Source: Rhizobium sp. CC-YZS058
GTDB taxonomy: Bacteria; Pseudomonadota; Alphaproteobacteria; Rhizobiales; Rhizobiaceae
Reading direction: 5' to 3'
NCBI RefSeq assembly: GCF_034720595.1
Contig: NZ_JAYESJ010000001.1
Coordinates: forward strand, 2,382,001 to 2,446,000
Length of the DNA stretch: 64,000 nt
Numbering within the stretch: the first letter of the stretch is position 1; every line of letters starts with the position of its first letter. Shown in pieces: positions 47,999 to 60,995 of this stretch. A program made the position numbers and the translations under genes. Below the pieces are notes generated by a model. That model had not been told where the DNA came from, did not search any database, and saw only the letters and a program-made list of their open reading frames with translations.

Positions 47999-49963
47999 CT
48001 ATCGGCCATGCTGCATATGGCGGCGGTGGATCTCCTCCGATTCCGCATCCGGCAGCGCCTTGTCCGGCACACCGAAGATCTGGCCGGGCAGAATGCGGTC
48101 GGGATCCGCGATCTGGTCCTCGTTCGCCACATAGATCGTCGTGTAGCGCACGCCGGCACCATAGACGCGGCGGGAGATCTGCCAGAGCGTATCGCCGCGG
48201 CGGATGATGACGGAGGTCTTGCTTTGCTGCAGCGGCGCCTGCTGCACGGTCTGCGGCTGATCCTGGCCCTCGGCCGCGCCCGGCGCGGCGGCCATATCAT
48301 TCGCCGCGGTATTCGGGCTGCTGCCGTCCGCCGCGGACGTTCCGGGTACGGTCGCCTGCGGTGCGGCGGGTGCCGCCACGGCGGGGTTGCCCTGCGCCGG
48401 CCTCAGGATGGGCTGAAGCGCGGCCTCGAGCCGGCCGATCGCCGCGCCGACGGCGGCCACGTCGCGCGGCAGCGGTGCCAGGATACCGAGAGCCTCGCGG
48501 GCGGACTGGGCGGTCGCCTCGACCATGGCGCGCGTTGCGGCATCGACGGTCGGCGCAGCCTTGATGGCGGACAGCGAGGTCAGCGCGAATTCGGTCGCCG
48601 AGCGCGCGGCGGCCACCTGCTCGGCGCTGGGCGTGCGGCCGTCGGCATAAAGGCCCTTGAGCAGCGAGAAGGCCTTGGATGCCTCGATGCGCGCGGCATC
48701 GAAGGCACCGCCATCGAAGTCCGGCGCCGAGCCGGTGACGGGCGGCGCGACGGCAGCGATCTGGTCGCCCTCCGGCCGTTCGAAGGGAACGGAGGCGCGC
48801 ATCTGCACCTTCACCCCGTCCGGGCCGAGCATGTCGGCGCGGATCATGTGCTGGCCGATACTCATCGTGAGCTGCCCTTCGACGATGAAACGGCCGGCGG
48901 CATCGGCCTTCGCTTCGCCGACGAACCGGTCATCGGCATAGATGCGCACGGTGGAGCCGGCGCGGGCCGTCCCCGCGACGAAGATCCGATCCCCTTCGAG
49001 CTCGACGGCGGTGACCGAAATCTGCGCACCAGCGGCGTTCGGCTGGGCGGCGGGGGCGGAAGCCGCCGCGGCGTTCTGCGTCGGGTCGAGCGCGGCCTGT
49101 TCGCCGGTCGTACCTGCCTGCGGGAGAGCGGCGCCGTTTGCCGGAGCGGGCTCGCCATTGGTCGCAGCTGCGGCGTCCGGGCCGGCCGTGGCGGCCTCGC
49201 CGGCGAGGCCGGGCGCGGTGATGATGCGGCTGGCTTCGCCGGGCTTGGAGACCATGGCCAGCAGTTCGCCGCCAGCCGCCTTGGGAATGGAAACCGTCGC
49301 CACCTCGTCCGAGGCGCTGGTCTTCCCGTCCGGCGCGGTGGCGCGCAGGGTGATCTGGTAGTCGCCGGGGGCAAGCGGCTGATCGAAGACGGCGGCGAAA
49401 TCGCCGCTTTCGGTCGTCTTCGCCTCGCCGAGCTTGGTCTGGCCGCTCATGATTTCGAGCTTGGAATTGGGCGCTGCACGGCCGGCGATGACGGTCGAGC
49501 CGTCCGGCTCGACGCGCAGCACATCGAAACTCGGCGCGGCCGGTGCGTCGGGCGCCGCTGCGGCACTCTCCTGCGGCGCGCCCGGTCGGGCCCCCTTGGG
49601 TGCTGTCTGCTCAGTCCTGGAGGCAACTGCCGGCGTGCCGGCCGCGGGTGCGTCTGCACCCTCCGGATTGCCGGTTTCGCTGCCGGGCGTTGCGCTCTCG
49701 CCAGTCGTCGCAGGTGCGGCGGCGTCAGGTGCGACCGGCGCTGCCGGCGGCGGCGTCGTGGCATCGGTGGAAGGCGCCATGGTGCCGCCTGCTCCGCCCG
49801 GAGCGGCCGGCGTGCCGGGAACGGCCGGGGCTGCAGGAGAGGCCGGCGCATTGGCGGCCGTCTGCGAGGGCGATGAGCTGTCGATATTCGGCATGATGAC
49901 GAAGATCATCAAGAGGCTTGCAATCGCCAGAACGATCAGCGCCACCAAACCTGTCTTGTTCAT
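47999..49963 (-). CDS. Large LysM-domain protein with Ala/Pro-rich linker
   Basis: A 654-residue protein. Residues about 6-24 (LVALIVLAIASLLMIFVIM) anchor it in the membrane with the rest outside. A long Ala/Pro/Thr-rich stretch at about 28-155 looks disordered, then two beta-rich repeat-like domains (about 160-260 and 325-400), a helical region, and a C-terminal LysM (IIRRGDTLWQISRRVYG to NEDQIADPDRILPGQIFG) that binds peptidoglycan. GGGAGGATGA precedes the ATG. Similar proteins occur across Rhizobiales; the function is unknown. Confidence 0.85.
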   Translation of the reverse strand: MNKTGLVALIVLAIASLLMIFVIMPNIDSSSPSQTAANAPASPAAPAVPGTPAAPGGAGGTMAPSTDATTPPPAAPVAPDAAAPATTGESATPGSETGNPEGADAPAAGTPAVASRTEQTAPKGARPGAPQESAAAAPDAPAAPSFDVLRVEPDGSTVIAGRAAPNSKLEIMSGQTKLGEAKTTESGDFAAVFDQPLAPGDYQITLRATAPDGKTSASDEVATVSIPKAAGGELLAMVSKPGEASRIITAPGLAGEAATAGPDAAAATNGEPAPANGAALPQAGTTGEQAALDPTQNAAAASAPAAQPNAAGAQISVTAVELEGDRIFVAGTARAGSTVRIYADDRFVGEAKADAAGRFIVEGQLTMSIGQHMIRADMLGPDGVKVQMRASVPFERPEGDQIAAVAPPVTGSAPDFDGGAFDAARIEASKAFSLLKGLYADGRTPSAEQVAAARSATEFALTSLSAIKAAPTVDAATRAMVEATAQSAREALGILAPLPRDVAAVGAAIGRLEAALQPILRPAQGNPAVAAPAAPQATVPGTSAADGSSPNTAANDMAAAPGAAEGQDQPQTVQQAPLQQSKTSVIIRRGDTLWQISRRVYGAGVRYTTIYVANEDQIADPDRILPGQIFGVPDKALPDAESEEIHRRHMQHGR

Positions 49964-50178
49964 CTCATCATCCTCCCGCCCCTCGAAGCCGCCCCGATGC
50001 GGGCCGTTCCGAGGGCGTGTTTCCCAACGCGTGACTGATGCCGGCAACCGAACGTCAGCTTTTGCCGGCCTTTGAAACTGCTACCGATTTCCAACGTCCT
50101 TCACAAGGAGACTCGCATGTCCGGACGCCGCGGCGGCGTTGTTTTTCTGTCATTTACCTTGACGCGCCCGGGGAGCGC

Positions 50179-50814
50179 ATGTCTGCTCCGGCCATGAGCA
50201 GCGAAAATGTCCCGATTCGATCCATCTGCGTCTATTGCGGCTCCCAGCCGGGACGCGACACCGCCTTCGTCGATGCCGGCCGTACCCTTGGCCGCGCCAT
50301 CGCCCGCAACAGGATGCACCTCGTCTATGGCGGCGGCACCAAGGGCGTCATGGGCGCGGTGGCAAGCGGCGTCCTGTCGGAGGGCGGCCGGGTCACCGGC
50401 ATCATCCCGCAGTTCCTGATGGATATGGAAGCGACCCGGCATTCGCTCGGCCAGCTGAGCGAGCTGATTGTCACCCCGGACATGCACGAGCGCAAGCACA
50501 AGATGTTCGAGCGCGCTGACGCCTTCGTGACCCTGCCCGGCGGCATCGGCACGCTGGAAGAGATCGTCGAGATCATGACCTGGGCGCAGCTCGGCCGTCA
50601 CCGCAAGCCGATCGTGCTGGCCAATATCGGCGGCTTCTGGAATCCGCTGACCAAGCTTCTCACCCACATGGCCGAGATGGGCTTCATCCATACTGCCCAT
50701 CTCGTTCAGCCGATGCTGATCGACGACCCGGAAGAGATCGTGCCGGCCTTGCAGGCCCACTGGGCCGGCAAGGTCGATCGTGAGGGCGAGAGCGACATCA
50801 TCTCCCGCCTTTGA
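50179..50814 (+). CDS. LOG-family (TIGR00730) nucleotide hydrolase
   Basis: A 211-residue protein with SICVYCGSQPGRD, VYGGGTKGVMGAVA and the phosphoribohydrolase motif PGGIGTLEE. LOG proteins release free cytokinins or cut nucleoside monophosphates (PpnN-like). GGGAG lies five bases before the ATG at 50179. It is divergent from the LysM gene and convergent with rarD. In a rhizobium a cytokinin-related role is possible but cannot be claimed from sequence. Confidence 0.9.
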   Translation: MSAPAMSSENVPIRSICVYCGSQPGRDTAFVDAGRTLGRAIARNRMHLVYGGGTKGVMGAVASGVLSEGGRVTGIIPQFLMDMEATRHSLGQLSELIVTPDMHERKHKMFERADAFVTLPGGIGTLEEIVEIMTWAQLGRHRKPIVLANIGGFWNPLTKLLTHMAEMGFIHTAHLVQPMLIDDPEEIVPALQAHWAGKVDREGESDIISRL

Positions 50815-50825
50815 GGGCTTGCGGG

Positions 50826-51815
50826 TCAGACCTTGGCGTTGGCGGAGGTCGCGCGGCGGTTGGCGCGGCTGGTGAGCACCATCGAGCTCGTATAGACGAC
50901 CAGCGCCGCCCAGATCAGGACGAAGGCGAAGAGCTTCACCATGCCGAAGGGCTCGCCGAAGATGAAGACGGCGATCAGGAACACCATGCTCGGCGCGATG
51001 TATTGCATGATGCCGATGGTGGAGAGGCGTAGGAGCTTGGCGCCATTGGCATAGAAGAGCAGCGGCACGGCCGTTACTAGGCCGGAGCTCAAGAGCCACA
51101 CCACATCCGCCGGCCCGGTATCGCCGAAGTGCCCCTGCCCGCTCGCCTCCAGATAGAGAATGAAGAGAAGCGACGGCACGGAAAGCAGCAGCACCTCTAG
51201 GAAGAACCCCTGGTTGGGGCCGATCGGCAGCGTCTTGCGGAAGAAGGCGTAGAACCCCCAGGAGACGCACAGGCCCAGCGAGACCCAGGGCAGTCCGCCA
51301 GCGTCATAGGCCACGATGGCCACCGCCGCGGCGGCAAGCGCGATGGCGACCATCTGCGCCCGCGACAGCTTTTCCTTCAGCAGCACCGCGCCGAGGAAGA
51401 TCGAGAACAGCGGGTTGATGTAATAGCCGAGCGCTGCCTCGAGCGTGCGGCCGACGGCGATCGACCAGACATAGATGCCCCAGTTGAAGGTGACGAGCAG
51501 CGCCGTCAGCGCCGCCATGCGCAGCATCCGGAAGGAACGCAGCGCCGCCTTCAGGTCCTCCGTCCGTCCCAGCCAGAGAATATAGGCCCCGACGAGGGGC
51601 ACCGACCAGACGATGCGATGCGCTACCACTTCGGCAGCGGGGATATGGGCAATGCCCTTCATGAAGAAAGGCAGAAAGCCCCACATCACATAGGCGATGG
51701 CGGCCAGCAGGAAGCCGCGCGGCGTGTCGCCGGTCTGCGGGCCGGGCGCGCTTGCCGGTGCCCCCGCCCCAGGCGTGATCGGTGTCGTCACGTCCCTGGT
51801 CGTCACGTCGGCCAT
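50826..51815 (-). CDS. rarD: EamA-family permease RarD
   Basis: A 329-residue membrane protein with ten hydrophobic segments in two EamA halves. Typical RarD segments are GFLLAAIAYVMWGFLPFF, ALGYYINPLFSIFLGAVLL and GIMQYIAPSMVFLIAVFIF. The first 30 residues are a polar Thr/Pro-rich tail. GGGAGGC precedes the ATG. RarD members were linked to chloramphenicol resistance in Pseudomonas; the natural substrate is unknown. Divergent from the phosphodiesterase gene at 52014. Confidence 0.9.
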   Translation of the reverse strand: MADVTTRDVTTPITPGAGAPASAPGPQTGDTPRGFLLAAIAYVMWGFLPFFMKGIAHIPAAEVVAHRIVWSVPLVGAYILWLGRTEDLKAALRSFRMLRMAALTALLVTFNWGIYVWSIAVGRTLEAALGYYINPLFSIFLGAVLLKEKLSRAQMVAIALAAAAVAIVAYDAGGLPWVSLGLCVSWGFYAFFRKTLPIGPNQGFFLEVLLLSVPSLLFILYLEASGQGHFGDTGPADVVWLLSSGLVTAVPLLFYANGAKLLRLSTIGIMQYIAPSMVFLIAVFIFGEPFGMVKLFAFVLIWAALVVYTSSMVLTSRANRRATSANAKV

Positions 51816-52013
51816 GCTTGCCTCCCACTCCAATTAAAGGCGCGGCTTACGCCAAAAGCGGAGGAGCCTCCAATTCATTTCCCTGAAGCATCGAGCAATT
51901 TCCTTGACGCGACGCGCGGGCGCCCTGCCGCAGCCATGCCACTTTGAGGAGGCAGAGAAGAGGCCAGCGCGTGCCAAGGCTGTCGGGGCGCGCCGGCACG
52001 AAAGGAACATGCC

Positions 52014-53993
52014 ATGTCGTCCGTTCTCGCTCCTCTCTCCCGGCGGCGCTTCGTTGCCGGGCTCGCCGGCGCCTCCGGCCTCGTCCTTCTGCACCCTTTC
52101 GCCACACGGGCTGCGGCCAACCAGGCCCATCTGCGCATCATGGAGACGACCGACATCCACGTGCACGTCTACCCCTACGACTATTACGGAGACAAACCGA
52201 ACGACACGCTGGGTCTTGCCCGTACCGCCTCGATCATCGACGCCATCCGCGCAGAAGCCGCCAATTCGATCCTGCTCGACAATGGCGACGTGCTGCAGGG
52301 CAACCCGATGGGCGATTATATGGCGTATCGGAAGGGGCTCGAAGGCGGCGACGTCCATCCGGTCATCAAGGCGATGAACGTGCTCGGTTATGAGGGCGCC
52401 ACGCTCGGCAATCACGAATTCAACTACGGGCTCGACTATCTGATGGCGGCGCTGGCGGGCGCCAACTTCCCCTATGTCTGCGCCAATCTGACGAAAGGCA
52501 CGCTCGCCGCCGACCCGACCAAGGATCCGCTGTTCTTCAAGCCCTACCTGATCATCGAAAAGACGCTCGCCGACGGCGCCGGCGGCGTCAGCCCGCTGAA
52601 GATCGGCATTATTGGGTTCCTGCCGCCGCAGATCATGGTTTGGGATGCGAAGACCCTCGAGGGCAAGGCGCAGACGCGCGACATCGTCGAGGCGGCCAGG
52701 GCCTGGGTCCCCGTCATCAAGGCCGAAGGCGCGGACCTCGTCATCGCGCTTTCTCATTCCGGCATCGACGCGGCGAGCCCGACCGAGCGCATGGAAAATG
52801 CCTCGCTGCATCTGGCGGGTGTCGAGGGGATCGATGCGGTGCTGACCGGCCACCAGCACCTGGTCTTTCCCGGGCCGAAGAGCTTCGATGGGCTGCCCGG
52901 CGTCGATCCGGTCAAGGGCACGCTGATGGGCAAGCCGGCGGTGATGGCCGGATTCTGGGGGTCGCATCTCGGCCTCATCGACCTTCTGCTCGAACATGAT
53001 GGCGGACGGTGGCGCGTCGTCGATTTCACCACCGAAGTGCGGCCGATCTATCACCGCGAGGGCAAGGCGATCGTTCCGGATGTGGCCGACCGCCTCGATG
53101 TCCTCGACGCCGCCAGAGCGGACCATGAGGCGACGCTCGCCTATGTCCGTACCCCGGTCGGCAAAACCGCCGCACCGCTCCATTCCTATTTCGCGCTGGT
53201 GGCCGATGATCCCTCGATCCAGATCGTCGCCCAGGCACAGAGCTGGTATGTGCGCGACATGCTGAAGGACACCGAATGGAAGGATCTGCCGGTCCTCTCG
53301 GCTGCCGCCCCCTTCAAGGCCGGCGGGCGCGGCGGGGCGGACTATTACACCGATGTGCCGGCCGGCGACATCGCGATCAAGAACGTGGCCGACCTCTATC
53401 TTTACCCCAACACCGTGCAGGCGGTGGCGATCACCGGTGCCGATGTGAGAGAATGGCTGGAAATGTCTGCCGGGATCTTCAATGCGCTGAAACCGGGGGA
53501 GAAGGACCAGCCGCTGATCAACCCGGCCTTCCCCTCCTATAATTTCGACGTGATCGACGGTGTGACCTATCAGATCGACCTCGCCCAACCGCCGCGCTAC
53601 GACGCCGATGGCAAGCTGATCAACCCGGAGGCGCATCGGATCGTCGACCTTCGGTTCGACGGCAAGCCCATCGATCCGGCCGCGAAATTCGCGGTCGCCA
53701 CCAACAATTACCGCGCCGGCGGCGGCGGACACTTCCCAGGCATCACCGCCGACAAGGTGATCCTCGTCGCCCCAGACACCAATCGCGACGTGATCGTCCG
53801 CTATATTCACGACCAAGGCACGATCAACCCCAGCGCCGATGGCAACTGGCGCTTCGCGCCGCTCCCCGGCACCACCGCCCTCTTCGACACCGGCCCCCGC
53901 GCCCGCCCCCTCATCGCCAGCGTCAAGGCCGCCAAACTGGAGGACACCGGCGACGGCGCCGATGGGTTTGCGCGGGTGAGGCTGGTGTTGTGA
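52014..53993 (+). CDS. cpdB: 2',3'-cyclic-nucleotide 2'-phosphodiesterase/3'-nucleotidase
   Basis: A 659-residue periplasmic enzyme that breaks down 2',3'-cyclic nucleotides and 3'-nucleotides. A twin-arginine signal, SRRRFVAGLAGASGLVLL, sits at residues about 9-26. The metallophosphatase domain shows TTDIHVHVYPYD, LLDNGDVLQGNP and LGNHEFNYGLDYL, and the C-terminal 5'-nucleotidase domain has TNNYRAGGGGHFPG. AAGGAAC precedes the ATG. It ends seven bases from the broken DUF5615 toxin on the other strand. Confidence 0.94.
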   Translation: MSSVLAPLSRRRFVAGLAGASGLVLLHPFATRAAANQAHLRIMETTDIHVHVYPYDYYGDKPNDTLGLARTASIIDAIRAEAANSILLDNGDVLQGNPMGDYMAYRKGLEGGDVHPVIKAMNVLGYEGATLGNHEFNYGLDYLMAALAGANFPYVCANLTKGTLAADPTKDPLFFKPYLIIEKTLADGAGGVSPLKIGIIGFLPPQIMVWDAKTLEGKAQTRDIVEAARAWVPVIKAEGADLVIALSHSGIDAASPTERMENASLHLAGVEGIDAVLTGHQHLVFPGPKSFDGLPGVDPVKGTLMGKPAVMAGFWGSHLGLIDLLLEHDGGRWRVVDFTTEVRPIYHREGKAIVPDVADRLDVLDAARADHEATLAYVRTPVGKTAAPLHSYFALVADDPSIQIVAQAQSWYVRDMLKDTEWKDLPVLSAAAPFKAGGRGGADYYTDVPAGDIAIKNVADLYLYPNTVQAVAITGADVREWLEMSAGIFNALKPGEKDQPLINPAFPSYNFDVIDGVTYQIDLAQPPRYDADGKLINPEAHRIVDLRFDGKPIDPAAKFAVATNNYRAGGGGHFPGITADKVILVAPDTNRDVIVRYIHDQGTINPSADGNWRFAPLPGTTALFDTGPRARPLIASVKAAKLEDTGDGADGFARVRLVL

Positions 53994-53999
53994 GTGGAC

Positions 54000-54325
54000 T
54001 TAGCGGATCTCGACAAGGGAGGAGTGATCGAGAGCCGCAAGCGCAGCAGGAAGAGCGGCCTCGAAGCGTGCGATCAGCTCGGCCCGCCGCGTGTTCGGCC
54101 AGCGCAGCCAGAGGATTGGCGGTCCGTCGGATCGAGGCTCTTGCGGAGCGCGAAATCCTCATCTTTGGTGACGACGACCCAGCTTTCTGTTTTCGCCAGT
54201 GTCCAAATCGCTGCGTCGCTGGCTGACGCCATGCCGAGGGAAGAGACGTGGGCCGCTTCACAGCCGTGGCCCCTTAACCTTTCGCAAAAGTCGGGAGGCA
54301 GCTGCGCGTTGATCAGGAAGCGCAT
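54000..54325 (-). pseudogene. DUF5615 (PIN-like) toxin broken by a single-base frameshift
   Basis: The first 64 residues (MRFLINAQLPPDFCERLRGH, then VVVTKDEDFALRKSL) match the DUF5615 PIN-like family. The frame is then lost: read straight, it ends after 83 residues at 54074. Shifting by one base near 54128-54130 restores the expected continuation (DGPPILWLRW, NTRRAELIARFEAALP, HSSLVEIR) to a TAA at 54000. A one-base loss explains this. The ATG overlaps the stop of its antitoxin. Confidence 0.85.
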
Positions 54326-54549
54326 CAGGCCACGTTCAGAACCGTATGATCACTCTGGCGTGCGGCATAAGCGAGAACAGCCCGAATATCGGCTTCTTCT
54401 AGGTAGGGGTAGTCGCTCAGGATTTCGGCCACATCAGCTCCGGCAGCAAGCAAGTCCAGCACATCCCGCACGCGAATGCGCAAGCCTCGGATTGTCGGGC
54501 GACCATGGCAGATGTTGGGATCGAAAGTGATTCTGCTCAACTCGCTCAT
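54325..54549 (-). CDS. DUF433 antitoxin
   Basis: A 74-residue protein of the DUF433/VapB-like family: RITFDPNICHGRPTIRGLRI, then VRDVLDLLAAGADVAEILSD and YPYLEEADIRAVLAYAA, a helix-turn-helix fold that pairs with DUF5615 toxins. GGAGCAAAA lies before the ATG. It ends in ATGA overlapping the toxin start. The toxin downstream is frameshifted, so this may be an orphan antitoxin. Confidence 0.9.
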   Translation of the reverse strand: MSELSRITFDPNICHGRPTIRGLRIRVRDVLDLLAAGADVAEILSDYPYLEEADIRAVLAYAARQSDHTVLNVA

Positions 54550-54706
54550 TTTTGCTCCTGCACAGCCTCTACACGCATTTTAGCATGAAGACTGACCGTT
54601 GTCTTGAACGGGTCTCATCGGCCTGCTGGCACGCGGAAACGCCAACGCAACTTAACGCACTGTGTGAGGCTCGTAGCAAGTCCGGGAGCTACGCTGACAA
54701 GAAGGC

Positions 54707-55149
54707 CTAAGCTGCCTTCGTCTTGCGCGGCCGTCCGCCCTTTGCTCCGTTGGCACGTGCTGCAGCGGCCTTGGCCGGCGTCGAGACCTTCCCGGCTCGG
54801 CCGGCAAGATGCGCCATCAGCGCATTAATCCCGACGCGCTGCGCCATAAGCGCGGGGACTTCGTAGAAGGCGTCGAGCTTTTCGAAATGCAGAACATCGC
54901 CGCCGATCACCTTGACGTCGGAGACCTCGTCATCCGCCGCATGGGCAAGGGCAGCCAGAGAGCGGATAGGCAAGGTGAAGCGAGACCCATCGGCAAAGGC
55001 AAGAACCAGACTGCGCGTTTCCGCATCGTAGCGCGCGTCTTCAAGCGCGATCGTCTCGGGATCTTCCCGCCGCGCAAAGCTCTCCGCGACCTCGTCGAGA
55101 ATGTTCTTATCGCTTTTTGCGATGAAAGCTCCTTCTCCGGTTCCGCCCC

Positions 55150-55153
<4 letters not shown>
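54707..55153 (-). CDS. DUF2442 domain protein
   Basis: A protein of up to 148 residues. The DUF2442 core is at DARYDAETRSLVLAFADGS and VIGGDVLHFEKLDAFYEVP; the C-terminus is Lys/Arg/Ala-rich (AKGGRPRKTKAA) and may bind nucleic acid. The GTG at 55153 overlaps the cimA stop (GTGA). A strong AGGAG lies about 20 bases further on, pointing at an ATC codon at 55123, so the real start is unclear. DUF2442 genes often accompany toxin-like genes. Function unknown. Confidence 0.75.
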
Positions 55154-58233
<3,080 letters not shown>

Positions 58234-58237
<4 letters not shown>

Positions 58238-58722
58238 TGACTTGCTCCTCCCCTGGGCCAGTCCACCGTGTCATGATCGGGATGCTGATACGAGACCAGC
58301 GTGTCGAGAAAGGGAGCAGCCTGAATATCGGCCATCGTTCTTTCGCCGGGGAGGCTTGGCAGGCCATCGACATAGGGCAGCTTCTCCTCGATGCCCCACT
58401 GGATGCGCGGCACGATCTCCTCCGGCCGGTCGAAGCTCGCGATCGTCAAGGCGACCCCATCCGGCGCCTCATAGGTGAGCGGTGTGCCGCAGGAGGCACA
58501 GAACCCGCGCTGCACATGGTTGGACGACTGGAAGCGCTGCGGCGCGCCGCGCGTCCAGACGAGCCTTGCATCCCGCACCGAGACGAGCGGCAGGTAGAAA
58601 TTTCCCGAGGCCTTCTGGCACATGCGGCAGTGACAGACGGAGGCATCGCCCAAGACCCCCTCGACCCGAAACCGCACCGCCCCGCACTGGCAGCCGCCGG
58701 TGCGGATGTCGTTTCCGCTCAT
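58234..58722 (-). CDS. GFA-family zinc protein (copy 2)
   Basis: A 162-residue protein closely related to the next gene: GGCQCGAVRFRVEG, CHCRMCQKASGNFYL and RGFCASCGTPLTYEAPDG carry the cysteine ligands. The C-terminal parts (DIQAAPFLDTLVSYQHPDHD) differ more than the N-terminal ones. The pair probably arose by tandem duplication. Its ATG overlaps the vapC stop by four bases. Confidence 0.9.
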
Positions 58723-59135
58723 GATACGCCCTCAAGCCAGTTTTCGATCCGCAACCCTGGCACACGGGAGAATTCTCGAACATTGGCCGTCACCATCGTC
58801 AGACCGAGAGAACGTGCATGCGCGGCGATGAAGAGGTCCACAGGCCCGATCATCTGTCCGCGCTCTGCGAGCATGTGACGGATATCGGCGTAGCTTTGGG
58901 TCGACTTCTCCTCGAACGGGAGGATGCTGAGCAAGGACAGCGCCCCTTCGACCAACAGAGCAAGCTGGCTGGACCCGCGCTTGTTGACGCCGTATCGGAG
59001 CTCCGACGCTGTCATGACGCTGACACAGAGGGCTGATTTCTCATGACGATCTGCCCGCGCCATGACGATCCCGTCTGGGAACCGGATCATGTGCGACACC
59101 ATGTTCGTGTCCAGCATGTAGACAGGCTCGCTCAA
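58719..59135 (-). CDS. vapC: VapC-type PIN-domain toxin
   Basis: A 138-residue PIN-domain ribonuclease. The acidic active site is visible: Asp in YMLDTNMVSHM, Glu in TASELRYGVNKRG, and Asp in GPVDLFIAAHARSLG. VapC toxins cut tRNA or rRNA. The start is TTG at 59135, overlapping the vapB stop, because this gives the usual short N-terminus; an ATG at 59117 would leave only MLDTN. Its own stop overlaps the next gene. Confidence 0.9.
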   Translation of the reverse strand: MSEPVYMLDTNMVSHMIRFPDGIVMARADRHEKSALCVSVMTASELRYGVNKRGSSQLALLVEGALSLLSILPFEEKSTQSYADIRHMLAERGQMIGPVDLFIAAHARSLGLTMVTANVREFSRVPGLRIENWLEGVS

Positions 59136-59380
59136 AGCTCGACATCCTTCAGCGGAAGTTGTCCCTCTTTCACGTCGGGAAACTCCTCGTCCCACGGCTC
59201 GATCGTCTTCAGCCATTCGGCCAAGGTCTGCTTCGGGCGCTTTGGCACGGGTTCGATGACCAGCGTGTCGCCCACTTGGCGGATCAGGGCTTCCTCGCCC
59301 GGCAATTCAAGGTCGGCCGGAATCTGGATGGACTGGTGGGTGCCATCCCGAACGAGCTTCACATGTCGCTGCGCAGTCAT
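59132..59380 (-). CDS. vapB: VapB-type antitoxin
   Basis: An 82-residue protein. The N-terminus RHVKLVRDGTHQSIQIPADL is an AbrB/SpoVT DNA-binding fold, and the acidic C-terminus (EFPDVKEGQLPLKDVEL) should wrap VapC. AGGAGATC precedes the ATG. The antitoxin begins the chain of overlapping genes that runs to the DUF2442 gene, so its promoter probably drives part of that operon. Confidence 0.9.
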   Translation of the reverse strand: MTAQRHVKLVRDGTHQSIQIPADLELPGEEALIRQVGDTLVIEPVPKRPKQTLAEWLKTIEPWDEEFPDVKEGQLPLKDVEL

Positions 59381-59549
59381 GATCGATCTCCTTTCCTATC
59401 CCTTTGGCCTTGCCCCGCCGGCGAGGGTCCCGCCCGCAGTGCTTATAGCATTTTCGAGCCGGAGCGTGTTCGCTCAGGCATCGGACACGGCGCTGCAAAC
59501 AAGAGCAGAGACCATCACAGCGATCCCGTGATCACCGAGATGGTCTCGC

Positions 59550-60995
59550 TCAGCGCTTGATCTCCCAGGTCGTCACCCTCTCGCCGGTCACAGGGTCCTT
59601 GCCGTCCTTCAGCTGGATGCCCTCCGACAGGAGCGCGTCGCGGATGCGGTCGGCCTCGGCGAAGTTGCGGGCGGCGAGATGGTCGCGGCGTTCGGCGATG
59701 CGTGCGGTCACCGACGCCCACTTTTCCTCATCGCCAAGGCTCAAGCCGAGATCGGAAGCCGCCTGGCTCAGGCTCTCGATCGTCTCGAAACCGAGAAGGT
59801 CGAGGAGGCCCAAGAAGGAGCGTGCCGCCTCGCCATCGCCCTTCAGCCCTTCGGCCGCCATCTGGCTCATGCCGGCGAAGACCGGCGAGAGATTGAGGTC
59901 GTCGAGGAGCGGGCTGCCGGGGTCGAGCACGAACGGGGTGGCGGCGCCGGCCTCGACCAGCTTGATCTTGGCATCCGCCCAGCGCCGCGCGAGCGCCTGC
60001 GCTTCCTCGAGACGCTTGAGGCTGAAGTCGATCGGCTGGCGATAGTGGGTCATCAGCATGGCAAGGCGCAGCACCGCGCCCGGCCAGCGCCGCCCGCCGA
60101 AGGTCTCGGTTTCGAGCAGCTCGTGAATCGTCACGAAGTTGCCGTCGGATTTCGACATTTTGCGGCCTTCGATCTGCAGGAAGCCGTTGTGCATCCACAC
60201 GCGTGCCATGGCCGCGGTGCCGTGCGCGCAGCGCGACTGGGCGATCTCGTTCTCGTGATGCGGGAAGATCAGATCCAGCCCGCCGCCGTGGATGTCGAAG
60301 GTCTCGCCGAGATAGCGGTGGCTCATGGCCGAGCATTCGATATGCCAGCCGGGCCGGCCGCGGCCCCAGGGGCTTTCCCAGCCTGGCTCATCCTCGGACG
60401 ACAGCTTCCAGAGCACGAAATCCCCCGCACTCCTCTTGTGGGCATCGACCGCGATGCGGGCGCCGGCCTGCTGGTCCTCGAGGTTGCGGCGCGAGAGCGC
60501 GCCATAATCCGCCATGGAGGTGGTGTCGAACAGCACCTCGCCGGCCGCCACATAGGCATGGCCCTTGGCGATCAGTGCCTCGGTGATGGCGATCATCTCG
60601 GCAATATTCTCGGTCGCCCGCGGCTCGACCGTCGGCGACAGGCTGCCGAGCGCCGCCGCATCGGCCCGAAACTGCTTCTCGGTCTTCTCCGTCACCGCGC
60701 GGATCGCATCGTTGAGCGGCAGCGACGGATAGTCGCGCAGCGCCCGGGCGTTGATCTTGTCGTCGACGTCGGTGATGTTGCGGACATAGGTCACATGATC
60801 GGCACCATAGAGATGGCGCAGCAGCCGGAAGAGCACGTCGAAGACGATGACCGGGCGCGCATTGCCGATATGGGCGAAGTCATAGACCGTCGGCCCGCAG
60901 ACATAGAGCCGCACATTCTGCGCATCGATCGGCTGGAAGGCCGCCTTCTCGCGGGTCAGCGTGTTGTAGAGCATCAGATGCGGCGCGTCGGCCAT
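59550..60995 (-). CDS. cysS: Cysteinyl-tRNA synthetase
   Basis: A 481-residue class I synthetase that charges tRNA-Cys. The HIGH-like motif is in [11 protein letters not shown] near residue 38, the zinc-site cysteine is in CGPTVYDF, and the KMSKS loop is in [18 protein letters not shown] lies before the ATG at 60995. About 170 bases separate its stop from vapB, so the VapBC operon likely has its own promoter there. Confidence 0.97.
   Translation of the reverse strand: MADAPHLMLYNTLTREKAAFQPIDAQNVRLYVCGPTVYDFAHIGNARPVIVFDVLFRLLRHLYGADHVTYVRNITDVDDKINARALRDYPSLPLNDAIRAVTEKTEKQFRADAAALGSLSPTVEPRATENIAEMIAITEALIAKGHAYVAAGEVLFDTTSMADYGALSRRNLEDQQAGARIAVDAHKRSAGDFVLWKLSSEDEPGWESPWGRGRPGWHIECSAMSHRYLGETFDIHGGGLDLIFPHHENEIAQSRCAHGTAAMARVWMHNGFLQIEGRKMSKSDGNFVTIHELLETETFGGRRWPGAVLRLAMLMTHYRQPIDFSLKRLEEAQALARRWADAKIKLVEAGAATPFVLDPGSPLLDDLNLSPVFAGMSQMAAEGLKGDGEAARSFLGLLDLLGFETIESLSQAASDLGLSLGDEEKWASVTARIAERRDHLAARNFAEADRIRDALLSEGIQLKDGKDPVTGERVTTWEIKR

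Noticed and set aside
45955..48207. A 750-codon open frame on the plus strand over the Atm1-type exporter
   Set aside because: Antisense to a clear ABC exporter, with no ribosome-binding site or domain.
47930..49876. A 648-codon Gly/Arg-rich frame opposite the LysM gene
   Set aside because: Low-complexity shadow of the Ala/Pro-rich coding sequence on the other strand.
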